Below, piece by piece: positions 8,778 through 18,400 of a DNA stretch of 64,000 nt. The notes beneath the pieces are model-generated. The model ran no database searches and was not told the DNA's origin. It saw nothing but the letters and a program-made list of their open reading frames with translations. Position numbers and translations under genes: made by a program. Each line of letters starts with the position of its first letter. Positions within the stretch are counted from its first letter, which is position 1. Origin of the DNA: Paenibacillus_L residui (GTDB lineage: Bacteria; Bacillota; Bacilli; Paenibacillales; NBRC-103111); assembly GCF_042677205.1 (NCBI RefSeq), contig NZ_JBHTIU010000089.1, forward strand, positions 1-64,000, in the 5' to 3' direction.

Positions 8778-9059
8778 TCAAATACCATTAGATCTTTCTT
8801 TAGTCGAAAACAAGACGAGATCATGTCCAACTTGCACGTAACTACCTGGTTCCACTTGCTTTCCTTCGTAGAATATTCCTCTTCCGTCAGGGATATAACC
8901 ACGCTTAGCATAGAGTCGTTGTGCATTTCCGTAATCATAATAGAGTCCAACGCCAATTCCAACAATTCCATATTTGTCGAATGCAATTTGTTCAATGGCA
9001 TCCATTAATGCGTTGCCAATACCCTGTCGGCGTAGAGTTGGGACGACGGCTGATCCCAT
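8778..9059 (-). pseudogene. 5'-truncated GNAT acetyltransferase
   Basis: The frame gives MGSAVVPTLRRQGIGNALMD, the acetyl-CoA loop (motif A, R-R-Q-G-I-G), then motif B (YYDYGNAQRLYAKRGY). In-frame codons continue 11 residues upstream to a TAA, so the first 60 or so residues of a normal GNAT (about 150 residues) are absent. The remnant abuts a different repeat type (9113-9157), suggesting its front was lost when cassettes were joined. Substrate unknown. Confidence 0.75.
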
Positions 9060-9112
9060 TCCATGTATCTGATTACGACCCAGGCCAATTTACTTCAAGC
9101 CCTTTCTACTGG

Positions 9113-9157
9113 ACCGAGGGTCGAATGGCCCGATGCGTGAATGCGGTGTTAGACGAA
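9113..9157 (-). repeat. attC-like repeat, type B, copy 1 (overlaps the end of the RusA-like gene)
   Basis: On the minus strand: cttcgtctaacaccgcattc then acgcatcgggccattcgacc. It contains the RusA-like stop codon (gtc taa). The core taacaccgcattcacgcatc matches copy 2 at 9935-9990 (taacatcgtattcaagcatc) at 16 of 20 bases. The form recalls integron attC cores (ctaacaattc...), although no integron integrase is in the window. Confidence 0.5.
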
Positions 9158-9865
9158 GTTATTTTCTTTCCAATTTTCCAGCTCAACTAGTTCAAAACCA
9201 GAATCAATAACACGATTTTTGTGAAAACCTGTCAGTATCGGGGCTAGGTATCGGCTAAGAAAATACGCCCTGTTTTGTTCTATTCCTTCCATCCTCAGAT
9301 AGTGCCTTCTCTTTTTGCTATTGGAAACCATTTTGTTTAAAATATTTAACAATTCAGTATCAATTGGTTCCTCTATGATACCTTCTGTTGTCCAGATTTT
9401 GTCCGATAATGGATAGTAAAGACTATTCTCCATCTCATACATTTTTAATGGTTTCATTAGATATTCATCCGGATGACCACTAATGTTAATTTCGAAATAG
9501 CCCTTTTTTGTTGTATCGATCCACGATATGTTTAAAGATTGAATTTGACAGTCATCTATAAAGATACCATCACTTCCTTTTAGTGAATCGCAAATAAGCT
9601 TCGCATAATTATCCAAATCCGCTAGATCAGGTGTTTCATACCTTTTCTGTTCGTTTAAATATAAGATGATTTCAAGCTTTACTTCCCCAAAGTAAACATA
9701 ATTAATATCAATCAGATCTTTCTTTAGTTGTTCCTTAAAGTTATTGCGTTGACTACTTCCGTATGGAACTGGGTCAAAATTAAAAGTTCTAGAGAATCTA
9801 CCCAGCAAAGGATTTGTGCCCCTCTCATATCCTTTTTGTTCAATCTCCCACGGTTCATCCTGCAT
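9149..9865 (-). CDS. RusA-like Holliday junction resolvase domain protein with C-terminal extension
   Basis: A 238-residue protein. Residues about 78-110 (TPDLADLDNYAKLICDSLKG ... GIFIDDCQI) match the RusA active-site region, with the Asp residues of DLDN and IDD expected to bind metal. RusA enzymes cut four-way DNA junctions and are usually phage-encoded at about 120 residues; here another 120 residues of unknown function follow. The start is the ATG 7 bases after TTGGAGGT; the TTG inside that site is less likely. The stop codon lies in an attC-like repeat. It probably came from a prophage or cassette. Confidence 0.7.
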   Translation of the reverse strand: MQDEPWEIEQKGYERGTNPLLGRFSRTFNFDPVPYGSSQRNNFKEQLKKDLIDINYVYFGEVKLEIILYLNEQKRYETPDLADLDNYAKLICDSLKGSDGIFIDDCQIQSLNISWIDTTKKGYFEINISGHPDEYLMKPLKMYEMENSLYYPLSDKIWTTEGIIEEPIDTELLNILNKMVSNSKKRRHYLRMEGIEQNRAYFLSRYLAPILTGFHKNRVIDSGFELVELENWKENNFV

Positions 9866-9934
9866 AAATAGTACCTCCAAGAAAATAATATCGCCTATGT
9901 CTTACGTATTCCCGAACCCGAATTCTCGAATTAG

Positions 9935-9990
9935 CTTCGGGCAGGCCGAGCGGCGTAGCAGTGATGCTTGAATACGATGTTAATGGGACA
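9935..9990 (-). repeat. attC-like repeat, type B, copy 2 (after the DUF4145 gene)
   Basis: On the minus strand: gtcccattaacatcgtattc then aagcatcactgctacgccgc, followed by a GC-rich imperfect stem (gccgctcggcctgcccgaagc). It lies 5 bases beyond the DUF4145 stop codon and resembles copy 1 at 9113-9157. Confidence 0.5.
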
Positions 9991-9994
9991 ACTT

Positions 9995-10221
9995 CTATGA
10001 CATCTCCTCCGATTTATTTATTCTTAACTGTGCCTGTTCAATCTTTGCTGGCAATGAATACACGTAATCTAAGATCACTTCAGTAAACTCTATCATCTGT
10101 TCAACTATCTCAGCACTAAACTCAACATCATCCGCATGAGCAGCAGAATTACCTTCTTTTCTGAGTATGTATGAGATTTCATCCATAATAGGTGGCAATA
10201 TATTTAGCGTTTGAAGATTTT
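9995..10221 (-). pseudogene. DUF4145 protein, C-terminal part (split by IS21 element)
   Basis: This is the 3' part of a gene whose 5' part is at 12371-12814. It encodes LQTLNILPPIMDEISYILRK, then the conserved GNSAAHADD turn and a final helix. Removing 10222-12370 and one copy of the atttt duplication rejoins the frame exactly as ...KLKN-LQTLN.... DUF4145 domains are helical, often fused to nucleases or helicases in defence contexts, and lack a defined activity. Confidence 0.85.
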
Positions 10222-10332
10222 TGTCACCGCCGGGATATAATTGACCCAACATCGCCGGAAAGAAAATGACCCACCCCTGTAGAATACATCTCTCTGAAAT
10301 TACCGACCAAAGTAGCTTCAGAGGGGAGACAT

Positions 10333-11556
10333 ATGCTAAGGAGTGGGACTGTGATTAGATTACACGAACTGCAAGCAAGCGGCAAGAGCATACGTGAAAT
10401 CTCCCGGGAAACGGGACATTCAAGAAATACCGTTCGGAAATATCTTCGTGCCGACGACATCCCGGAGCCTCGTCCACGGAAGAAAAAAGCTTCAAAGCTA
10501 GATCCGTTCAAGTCCATGTTGGATCAGTATTTGGCCAAAGGAATATTTAATTGTGAAGTACTACTTCGCCTTCTGAAGGAGCGAGGTTACACCGGCGGAA
10601 TCACGATCATCAAGGATTATGTGAAGCCCTATCGACCGCCGAAACAGGCGCCGGCGGTGCAGCGGTATGAGACGAAAGCCGGACAACAAGCGCAGGTGGA
10701 TTGGAAGATTTGCGAGTACGTCGATCTGAACGGCGAAGTGCGGAAGATTCCTGTCTTTGCAATGGTGCTGGGCTACTCCCGAGCGATGTACATCGAGTTT
10801 ACGAAGCGCTGCGACATCCACAGTTTCTTGCGCTGCCTGATGAACGCCCTGGAATACTTCGGCGGCGTACCGAAGACGATGCTGACCGACCAGATGAAAA
10901 CGGTCATCCTCGGCATGGGCGATGATCGAAAGCCGAGATGGCATCCCCTGTTCGAAGATTTTGCCGCGGCGACTGGCATGATCCCCAAGGTGTGCCGCGT
11001 ACGACGCCCCCAAACCAAGGGAAAGGTCGAGCGAGGCGTTCAATTCATCGAGCAGAATTTTATGCCGGGCAGGCAGTTCACGGATCTCGGAGACTTAAAC
11101 CGCCAAGCTAGGGGCTGGTGTGATGAACAAAACCGGCGCATACACGGCACCACTGGCGAAAGACCGATGGATCGTCTGGCACAAGAGAGGCTCGGTGCAC
11201 TCCCGCCTGCAGAGCGTTGGGCCAAGTACCGCTTTGAGCCACGGAAAGCAAGCCGCGACGGTTTTGTGAGCTACGACGGCGTACGTTATGGCGTTCCGTG
11301 GTGGTTCAGCGGCCGTGAAGTAAAAGTGCGGGAAGTGAACGGGTTCGTCGAGATATACCACGAGAAGCAGCTCATCGCAAGGCATGAGAAGCAATACCGG
11401 TCACGGACGCTCGTCATGTGCGAGAACCAATACGCGAACCTAAGTACAGCTCAGGGATATGCCTATCCGAAGCCTCAAGGCATTCAGGTGCCTGTACAAG
11501 ACGTGGAAGTGCGCCCGCTGGATGTGTATGAACGCCTGATGGAGGTGGGCGCATGA
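10333..11556 (+). CDS. istA: IS21-family transposase IstA
   Basis: 407 residues. The N-terminal helix-turn-helix (about 12-45, ISRETGHSRNTVRKYL) binds the terminal repeats. The DDE integrase core follows, with QVDWKICEYVDL (first Asp about residue 122), MLTDQMKTVILG (second Asp about 185) and the Glu in the KGKVERGVQFIEQNF segment. It has the full family length. The start follows a gaggggagacat site. IstA makes the strand transfer and needs IstB. Confidence 0.95.
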   Translation: MLRSGTVIRLHELQASGKSIREISRETGHSRNTVRKYLRADDIPEPRPRKKKASKLDPFKSMLDQYLAKGIFNCEVLLRLLKERGYTGGITIIKDYVKPYRPPKQAPAVQRYETKAGQQAQVDWKICEYVDLNGEVRKIPVFAMVLGYSRAMYIEFTKRCDIHSFLRCLMNALEYFGGVPKTMLTDQMKTVILGMGDDRKPRWHPLFEDFAAATGMIPKVCRVRRPQTKGKVERGVQFIEQNFMPGRQFTDLGDLNRQARGWCDEQNRRIHGTTGERPMDRLAQERLGALPPAERWAKYRFEPRKASRDGFVSYDGVRYGVPWWFSGREVKVREVNGFVEIYHEKQLIARHEKQYRSRTLVMCENQYANLSTAQGYAYPKPQGIQVPVQDVEVRPLDVYERLMEVGA

Positions 11557-12356
11557 TCGAGCTGGAACAAGCCCGCCTCCGTCTGGAAGAACTCGGTCTG
11601 GAGCAAGCGGCTCAGGCGCTCGATGCCAAGCTGGAAGCCGCTAGCCACAGCCAAAGTACGTATCTCTCTTTCCTAAACGAGCTGCTGGACGCTGAAATTC
11701 AGGAGCGTCAACGTCGAAACGTGGAAGTTCGAATGAAGCTCTCACATTTGCCTTACCGACGAACGCTGAGCGAGTTCGACTTCTCGTTTCAACCGGGTCT
11801 CGACGAGCGCCTCATTCGTGAACTGGCGGCACTGACATTCGTCGGCAGGCAAGAAAACGTGTTGCTTCTCGGTCCTCCTGGCGTCGGCAAGACGCATTTG
11901 GCTGTTGCCATCGCGATGGAGGCCATTGGGCAAGGTTTGCCGGTGTATTTCGTCTCGCTTGCTCAACTTGTGAGCGATTTACGAAAAGCGTACGAAGAAC
12001 ACCGCCTGGACAAACGAATGAGGGTCTATCTTCGTCCCAGGATTCTCATCGTGGACGAGGTAGGATACCTCCCCCTCGATTCCGTTGCTGCAAACCTATT
12101 TTTTCAATTAGTCAGCGCACGCTACGAGAAGGGAAGCATGATCCTGACCAGTAACAAGAGCTTCGGCGAGTGGGGCGAACTCATGGGCGATCCCGTTCTT
12201 GCTACAGCTGTGCTCGACCGCCTGTTACATCACTCCCACGTCGTAAACATCCGTGGGAGCAGCTACCGACTTAAGGAAAAACTAAAAACCGGAATCTATT
12301 CGACACCAAGCGCTCAGGAAGGTCAAAATTATCCCGACGCTAGTGGGTCAAATTAA
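11553..12356 (+). CDS. istB: IS21-family helper ATPase IstB
   Basis: 267 residues, AAA+ (DnaC-like) ATPase. Walker A is GPPGVGKTH (about residues 107-115) and Walker B LIVDEVGYLP (about 167-176). The N-terminal helical region binds IstA/DNA. It overlaps istA by 4 bases (ATGA), the usual coupling. Its last codons run into the right terminal repeat. IstB selects the target DNA and stimulates IstA. Confidence 0.95.
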   Translation: MIELEQARLRLEELGLEQAAQALDAKLEAASHSQSTYLSFLNELLDAEIQERQRRNVEVRMKLSHLPYRRTLSEFDFSFQPGLDERLIRELAALTFVGRQENVLLLGPPGVGKTHLAVAIAMEAIGQGLPVYFVSLAQLVSDLRKAYEEHRLDKRMRVYLRPRILIVDEVGYLPLDSVAANLFFQLVSARYEKGSMILTSNKSFGEWGELMGDPVLATAVLDRLLHHSHVVNIRGSSYRLKEKLKTGIYSTPSAQEGQNYPDASGSN

Positions 12357-12370
12357 TTCCGGCGTTGACA

Positions 12371-12814
12371 ATTTTTAAGCTTATCGAACAAATCTTTCCC
12401 TTTCGCTTCCTTGTCTTTGCACATTTTCTCTAAGGTTCTGCGCAAAGCCATTATACAAACTGCACCATCAAGATGCCTTACCTTTAACGCGGCCACAAAT
12501 GCATCATTTACTGTGTCTGGGATATAATTAGTGTCGTTAGAATTCATCGGATATATAAGTTTTTTGTTATAAATCGGTTCACCTTCAGGACCTATTTCCT
12601 CGCTAAAAGAAGTTACTCTCTCAACAGTTATTTCTTTACATACAGGGCATATATAAACATTCCATCTCTTGTATAAGGAAACAACGTATGCTGGTCTATA
12701 AGAACTGAAAGAGTAATCAAAAATCTCATCATGATCTGTTAATTCATGACTGGCAACTCTTTTCATTGATGTTTTGTTCCCACAGTGAAAACACGTCAGA
12801 ATTATTTCATCCAT
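12371..12814 (-). pseudogene. DUF4145 protein, N-terminal part (split by IS21 element)
   Basis: Begins MDEIILTCFHCGNKTSMKRV with a zinc-ribbon-like start: C8 and C11 pair with ICPVC about 45 residues later. The DUF4145 helix AVCIMALRRTLEKMCKD follows. The open frame continues a few codons into the IS end (CQRRN-stop), which is not native. The ribosome site aaggagaattgag supports the start. The original protein would be about 223 residues with a zinc finger plus DUF4145. Confidence 0.85.
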
Positions 12815-13069
12815 CTCAATTCTCCTTACATACTTATGATTTCCGATACCATTCTTGTATTCACGAACTTCAAGAATACCTCTGTTTTAGCCCTGTATCC
12901 GAAACATTATCTAATTTCATTAATACCATATCGTGGGAAATAACGGACTGTTTTCTAGTCAAAAAGAACTAGATCCTCTGAAATTCAAAGTCTCAGAGGC
13001 TCTGCAATTCCTTAATTTCACACACTCACTAACACTCTCACACCATCCTCCAACACCCAACTTTTCGCC

Positions 13070-13095
13070 CTACTTATGATACGGTTCACCGTATC
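13070..13095 (-). other. attachment-site copy of the rlmH 3' end (probable left end of the recombinase element)
   Basis: On the minus strand: ggtgaaccgtatcataagtag, Gly-Glu-Pro-Tyr-His-Lys-stop, directly comparable with the rlmH end at 35904-35924 and sharing the block atgatacggttc with it. An adjoining palindrome gatacggt-tc-accgtatc spans 13078-13095. It marks the far boundary of the 22.8-kb segment that carries the recombinase. The rest of the 12815-13123 gap is AT-rich with no gene seen. Confidence 0.75.
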
Positions 13096-13123
13096 ACTTG
13101 ATATGGTAAACTAAAATAAAAAT

Positions 13124-13152
13124 AGTACACTAGGGGGTTCCCCTGGTGTACT
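13124..13152. terminator. Hairpin terminator of the three-gene operon
   Basis: agtacactaggggg / ccctggtgtact forms a 12-bp near-perfect stem overlapping the stop codon of the 13151-14107 gene, with a T-rich tract after it on the minus strand (tttttatttta). It also shields the element from transcription across the att site. Confidence 0.7.
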
Positions 13153-14107
13153 AATCAAGATTCTTCAAATCAATCCCGTGAAAGTCTGCAATCTCTTTGA
13201 TTACTTCCTTCCCTATACGTTTTGCAAAAACTGTTTTTGTATCCGGATTCCATTCTTCATCAGTTTCAAATAAATGAGATAAGTATGGGAGAATAAACGC
13301 ATAAATAACCAGTGCTGAAGCTACTTCAATATCATAGCGGTTATTCGGAATTCGGCAGCTAGAACTTATAGAGCATTGGCACAGATCATTAAAAATAAAA
13401 CTTAAGCGATAGTCATCGAGTTTCAACATAACATTCAAACTTCGAATCGGGTGGAATTTACTAACAAATGCCTTTGTTACGAGTAACGTGGGTGTGACTT
13501 CGCTTTCTCCTCTAATTATATGGGTTTCATCAGCAATATTCCCTAAAAAGCCCGAAATAGCTTCAACTTCAAACCTTTCTGCAATGAGCTTATTTTTCTC
13601 TTCATATTTATAGAACAACCAATAAAACAAATCGCCATCAATTAAGTAATCATTATCTAATGTATCTATGTAGGTCTCATCCTCAAACAACTTTTGCTTT
13701 ATTTTGTTGAGTGCTGTTTGGCTTGTTGTAAAGATAGCAACATAGACTCTGTCACTGCGTTCAAAGAAAACAGTTCTTACGGTTTCAAAAATTGTTCTCT
13801 GGGCTTTAGGAAGCAACTCATCGTTTTCGAACATATTCCTACGATATTTTGAGGTTTCCACATAAGCCTCTTTTACAAGAAACCTTATTGTTTGATTGTT
13901 TGGCATTTGTAAAGTGGAAATACCCGGATAATCGGCATACGACCTCCACTTTGAAACAAAGGTTCTCTCTTCTTGTGGAATTCGTGCCAACTGTTCTTCA
14001 GTAACGTGTCGTATATCGTCAACTTTCCTAATAGTTAATATATTTTCAATGACGTTCTCAAGACTAGCAATATCGGCTGTTAACCGGTAAAATACGGTGC
14101 TCGCCAT
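13151..14107 (-). CDS. Unrecognised protein, third gene of a putative defence operon
   Basis: 318 residues, no signal peptide, no clear motif. It starts MASTVFYRLTADIASLENVI and has an acidic, helix-rich middle (LFEDETYIDTLDNDYLIDGD) and then a segment around residues 185-240 (ISGFLGNIADETHIIRGESE). A soluble sensor or effector is possible. In size and in having a membrane-protein neighbour it recalls KwaB (DUF4868) of the Kiwa system, but I cannot show homology. It lies 11 bases after the membrane-protein gene, with a taggggac ribosome site, and ends at a strong terminator. Confidence 0.6.
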   Translation of the reverse strand: MASTVFYRLTADIASLENVIENILTIRKVDDIRHVTEEQLARIPQEERTFVSKWRSYADYPGISTLQMPNNQTIRFLVKEAYVETSKYRRNMFENDELLPKAQRTIFETVRTVFFERSDRVYVAIFTTSQTALNKIKQKLFEDETYIDTLDNDYLIDGDLFYWLFYKYEEKNKLIAERFEVEAISGFLGNIADETHIIRGESEVTPTLLVTKAFVSKFHPIRSLNVMLKLDDYRLSFIFNDLCQCSISSSCRIPNNRYDIEVASALVIYAFILPYLSHLFETDEEWNPDTKTVFAKRIGKEVIKEIADFHGIDLKNLD

Positions 14108-14118
14108 TAATAAGTCCC

Positions 14119-14850
14119 CTATTCAAAAATTATTCTGAATGACTTTACCTCATACTTAACCAAAAAAATTTTAAGTGTAAAAAAGACCGCTCTTAAGAGA
14201 AACCGTCGTTTTTCAGAAGACCGTAAGCTAACATCTACGTTGCACTTATGGACGTCAAATCGTTTAGGTTTGATTATAAGCTCTGGTCTTAAAATGATGG
14301 CATCTTCTTCATCAATTGTATTATGGCCTCTTAATGAGTCAGTCCAATAATATCTTACTTGTCCACTACGATTTTTATATAGATTTTGCAGCGGTGTTGT
14401 TGCCCAGCCATTCGATATCTCTGTGTCATATGCATCTGGTCTGTACTTAATGACCAAGTCGCTCCCAAGAGCATTTAATAACAGATTTGTAAGTCGGTTT
14501 CCGCCACTTATTTCAACATTAAGTTTGTAATCAGCTTGGCAGTCCATCGGATTTGTAGTGGCTTTCAACTTTTCTTTTGTCAGTGGACGATTGTTTTTAC
14601 TCAAAAAGCCTACTTCAATCGATAAGGGCTTAAATAACACATGAAAAAATAATAGTTCTAAACAGATTATCAATAGCCCTGACACTGCAAGCGTTATTGC
14701 CGATACTATACCCAATACAGCCTTAGGATCAGAAAACCCATGAGCATTCAATAACTGAGTCAATGAATCATTCGCCAATGAAAAAACGAGCCAAATGGCT
14801 AATACGTCCGAGAATGTTTTTATAATAATTGCAGTTATTCTGTCCCTCAA
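14119..14850 (-). CDS. Two-helix membrane protein, second gene of a putative defence operon
   Basis: 243 residues. Two N-terminal membrane helices (about residues 5-26 and 46-73) are followed by a soluble domain of about 150 residues ending in a hydrophobic segment (RAVFFTLKIFLVKYEVKSF). No enzymatic motif was recognised. It starts with TTG, overlapping the upstream stop as TTGA, with aggtg 6 bases before, so it is translationally coupled. A small membrane protein tied to soluble partners is a common form of membrane-disrupting or membrane-sensing immune component; that role is inference. Confidence 0.6.
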   Translation of the reverse strand: MRDRITAIIIKTFSDVLAIWLVFSLANDSLTQLLNAHGFSDPKAVLGIVSAITLAVSGLLIICLELLFFHVLFKPLSIEVGFLSKNNRPLTKEKLKATTNPMDCQADYKLNVEISGGNRLTNLLLNALGSDLVIKYRPDAYDTEISNGWATTPLQNLYKNRSGQVRYYWTDSLRGHNTIDEEDAIILRPELIIKPKRFDVHKCNVDVSLRSSEKRRFLLRAVFFTLKIFLVKYEVKSFRIIFE

Positions 14851-15380
14851 TGTAACACCTCAGGACCTTTTACCAGATAATCAATCAATAAACTATTCTT
14901 TATATATGGCTCCATCGTTTCAAGTGAACTACTAAAGGATATCGTACCATTGTAATGAACATTTATACGCTCGCCAGTTTCAGTGAAACACTCAATTCTA
15001 GATATTTTATAACCATCTGCATCAAGGGCTTGAAGACATTCAATTACCGAGTTAAAATCATCTGCCGAAATTGCCTTGCGTAATTCGAGATACATTTCAT
15101 TGTTAGTCTGAACAAGATCTTCCTCTTCGGTAAATTTGATGTCACCAATATGAATCCCAAACCGACTTTTAGACTTAATAAGTTGTATGAACTTATAATT
15201 AGACATTATGTGTTGCTGTACCTTGTAACGGCGGAGCAAGTTATAATGTGAATTCATAAACTCTCTATAATTCTCCGGTTTAACCTGAATACCGAATACT
15301 TCGGGATTACTTCCCTTAATGAATTCCACATTAAGTTCTGGCATTACCCTCTCAGTATAGAAAAGCTTAAAAATTTGCAT
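14847..15380 (-). CDS. Unrecognised protein, first gene of a putative defence operon
   Basis: 177 residues, soluble, no recognised domain. The start MQIFKLFYTERVMPELNVEF is chosen because aaaggaggggttata places a perfect ribosome site before it; an earlier in-frame ATG has none. The C-terminal part contains RIECFTETGERINVHYNGTI. It overlaps the membrane-protein gene by 4 bases. A separate promoter is likely, because a strong hairpin separates it from the restriction operon upstream. Confidence 0.6.
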   Translation of the reverse strand: MQIFKLFYTERVMPELNVEFIKGSNPEVFGIQVKPENYREFMNSHYNLLRRYKVQQHIMSNYKFIQLIKSKSRFGIHIGDIKFTEEEDLVQTNNEMYLELRKAISADDFNSVIECLQALDADGYKISRIECFTETGERINVHYNGTISFSSSLETMEPYIKNSLLIDYLVKGPEVLH

Positions 15381-15446
15381 TATAACCCCTCCTTTCGTTT
15401 TTGTCAACATTTTACCATAATGGGGGTGCCAAACGCAAGAAAATGT

Positions 15447-15493
15447 AAATGGGAAGAGGATGGAGTATTAATTCATCCCCTCCCCATTTTTTT
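15447..15493. terminator. Terminator of the type III restriction operon
   Basis: aaatgggaagaggatg / catcccctccccattt forms a stem of about 16 bp with few mismatches, followed by a T run on the plus strand and bracketed by AT-rich sequence. It touches the stop codon of the res gene and isolates the next operon. Confidence 0.65.
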
Positions 15494-18400
15494 ACCCCTT
15501 GACGATCTCCAGCAACTTCTCATAATTGTTGACAACATCGTACTTCAGCTGTCCTGTATTCAGCTTGGCAAAGTGTTTCCGGGCACATTCAATCTTCGCC
15601 TTTTCCACTTCACGCAGTTCCAAGGATTCCATGGAGCCTTTCGTTTCTGCAATGAAGTAAATGTGCTTCACTTCGCCTTCTTTGAATACAATCGCCCAGT
15701 CCGGATTGTAATTGCCCAACGGTGTCGGAATGAAGAATCCCCGCGGCAGCTTGGCGTACACTCGAACTTCATTACTGACATCAAGCTCTTTTGCAAAAGC
15801 ACGCTCGATCTTGGAATCAGTCACTACATAGTCGTAAACGTGCTTCTCAACCGGAATCGCATTTTCCCCTAGTTTCCCTGATAATGTGTTTTTCGTGAAT
15901 ACGTCCGCTTCGAACGTATCATTAAGAACATCATATGTGATGGATTCAATGATCGTCGTCGCCTTCTGCTCGTTGATCAGCTTGGCGGCACGAATCATGA
16001 ATTCTTCCGGGTTTTTGCGGAATTGAAGGAAAGTCGCTTCTTTGATCCCCGTTAAAATTGCCACGATCGTCTTTCTCGTTAGTCGTGTCTCATCCATTAA
16101 TTTGCCGACCAAATCGTATTTAATTCGGAAATCCGGTTTAACTTCCACAAGCTCTGTTTTCGTTTCACGCGTCTGAAAGGCTTCCCCCGATTTTAACTGT
16201 TGTTGGGACTCAATTCGGTTCATTTCGCCATGCCTGATTGCATATCGGATCGCAGGCACTTGTAAATGATTGTCCAAAGTCCATACACATTTCTTAACAA
16301 GTTCCTCGGAGTCGAATTTGACGGTATACACGGATTTGCGATTCATTTGGTTCCAAAGCTCTTGAAATTCCTTTTTATAAAAATTGTTATTGACCGTAAC
16401 GGAAGCAATATTGCGGTTCCGTTCATTATCCGCCAGATTCGATTTGCCCTCTACATAAATCGACTTAACCAATTCAACCAACGGTTCCTGAAAGTCCGTC
16501 AATTCCTCAGGAAGTTTGAGACTCTGGTTTTCTACAGCGTTAAAATAAACATCCGTCAAATTGTACTGATCATCCACATAATCATTTTTAATAAACGTGT
16601 ACAGTAACTTGCTTGCCAAGGCATCTTCTAATTTCAATTGCTCGCCGCGTGCATTGTTCAACACTTTATCCAAGAAGAAGTCGCGATCTGCTTTGCGTGG
16701 GCGATCGGACAGCGTTTCGGCGATTTCATTTTGAAGCTGTTTCGCAAATTGCTCGTATGATTCACTGGCGATGACGGTCAGCACATTCATTTCATGAACG
16801 TCGATCCCCGGTACACTCGAATCCATCCGTTCCCCGTTCTGATTGACACAAAGCCGCAATCCCCGCCCGACTTCCTGACGTTTCTTAATGGTGGAATCGC
16901 TATGTTTCAGCGTGCAAATCTGAAACACATTCGGATTATCCCAACCTTCCTTAAGGGCAGAATGGGAGAAGATAAACCGGGTTGGTTCCGCGAAGCTTAG
17001 CAATCGTTCTTTATCCCGCATAATCAGGTCATAAGCGTCCGCATCATCGGAGTCGGTCTCTCTTGCCGATACCTTCGGATCGACATAACGATTGCTTTTC
17101 TTATCGATCGAGAAATAACCCTTATGCGTTTCTTTCACCTGTATCCGATTCAAATATTGGATGTATGGATCATCGGTAAACAGCGACAATTGCTCGTTGA
17201 GCAAAGCCATGTATTCTTCCTCAAACATATCTGCGTAGACGCCGTTTAATTCCGAACCATTTTTATCATATTGCCGGTATTTCGCCACTTCATCGATGAA
17301 AAAGAGAGATAGCACTTTAATCCCTTGATGAAACAACGCCCGTTCCTTCTCAAAATGCGACTTAATCGTTTCTCGAATCTGAATACGGCGGAAGTGCAGT
17401 TCTCCTACATCCCCCTGTACGTCACCAGCGTATAAAGTTACGCCGTTTATAAAGCTAATGCTGTTTTTTTGTCCGTTAATTTCGGACACTTTATATCCCT
17501 TGTACTGCTCAAGCTCACCGGATAATTGGTATATATCATCATTTTGTCTGATTTTATACGTCTTCCTGGCAAGGCCCGTCTTTGTCTTCACTTCGAATTC
17601 CAGCCGGGCCAACGGAGCATGCTTCGTGCTCACATCGATTCCTTCCAAATACAGATAGCTGTCCGTGCCGCTTGTTCCTTTGGCCGTAATCCCCTTCACG
17701 CTGATTTTTTTCACCAGCTTTTTGTTGTACGCATCCAAAGCATCGAGCCGGTACACTTTGTTGTAATCTTCACGATGTGTCGCCGAATATCGCAAGGTGA
17801 ACAACGGATTAAAAGCCTTTAGGGATTCTTTCGTCTGCTTGCCTTCCACGGATTGCGGCTCGTCTATGATCATGATCGGATTCGTGCTCGCCAGAACGTC
17901 TATCGGTTTGCGGCTGTTGAAGTCATCCAGTTCCATGTAAATCCGTCTTGCATCTTTCCCTCTCGCATTAAAGGCCTGCGAATTGATAATCATGACATTG
18001 ATCCCGGCGTCGCTGGCAAATTTCTCAATATGATGCAATTGCTTCGAATTATACACAAAGTATCGTGCCTTCGTGCCGTATTCGGACATGAAGTGATCTT
18101 CCGTGATCTGGAACGTCTTGAGCACACCTTCACGAATGGCGATAGAAGGAACAACGACAATAAACTTGCTCCATCCGTACTTTTGGTACAGTTCGAACAT
18201 GGTACGGATGTACGTATAGGTTTTGCCTGTCCCGGTTTCCATTTCGATAGTCAGATTATATTTGCCCTCAAGCTTCTCGGATATTTTCAGGCCGTTCTTC
18301 CGTTGCACCGTTTGAATGTTTTTCAAGATTTCCTGATCAATCAATTGAATGGCGTTGTTCTTGAAACCGATATTTGCTTGTTCGGCATTCGCGAGATCAT

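Larger units (their letters stand above)
10222..12370 (+). mobile_element. IS21-family insertion sequence
   Basis: It carries istA and istB, with ends in inverted repeat: the left end begins tgtcaccgccgggatataat and the right end, reverse complemented, begins tgtcaacgccggaattaatt; each continues into tgaccca. A second internal copy (cgccggaaagaaaatgaccc) lies just inside the left end, as is usual for the multiple terminal repeats of this family. A 5-bp direct duplication atttt flanks it (10217-10221 and 12371-12375). Both genes look intact, and the split host gene is otherwise undamaged, so insertion seems recent. Confidence 0.92.

Noticed and set aside
12828..12850. tacttatgat near 12831 looks like another rlmH-end site
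   Set aside because: Only ten bases agree with the 13070 site; the Glu-Pro-Tyr part is missing, so it is not counted as an att copy.
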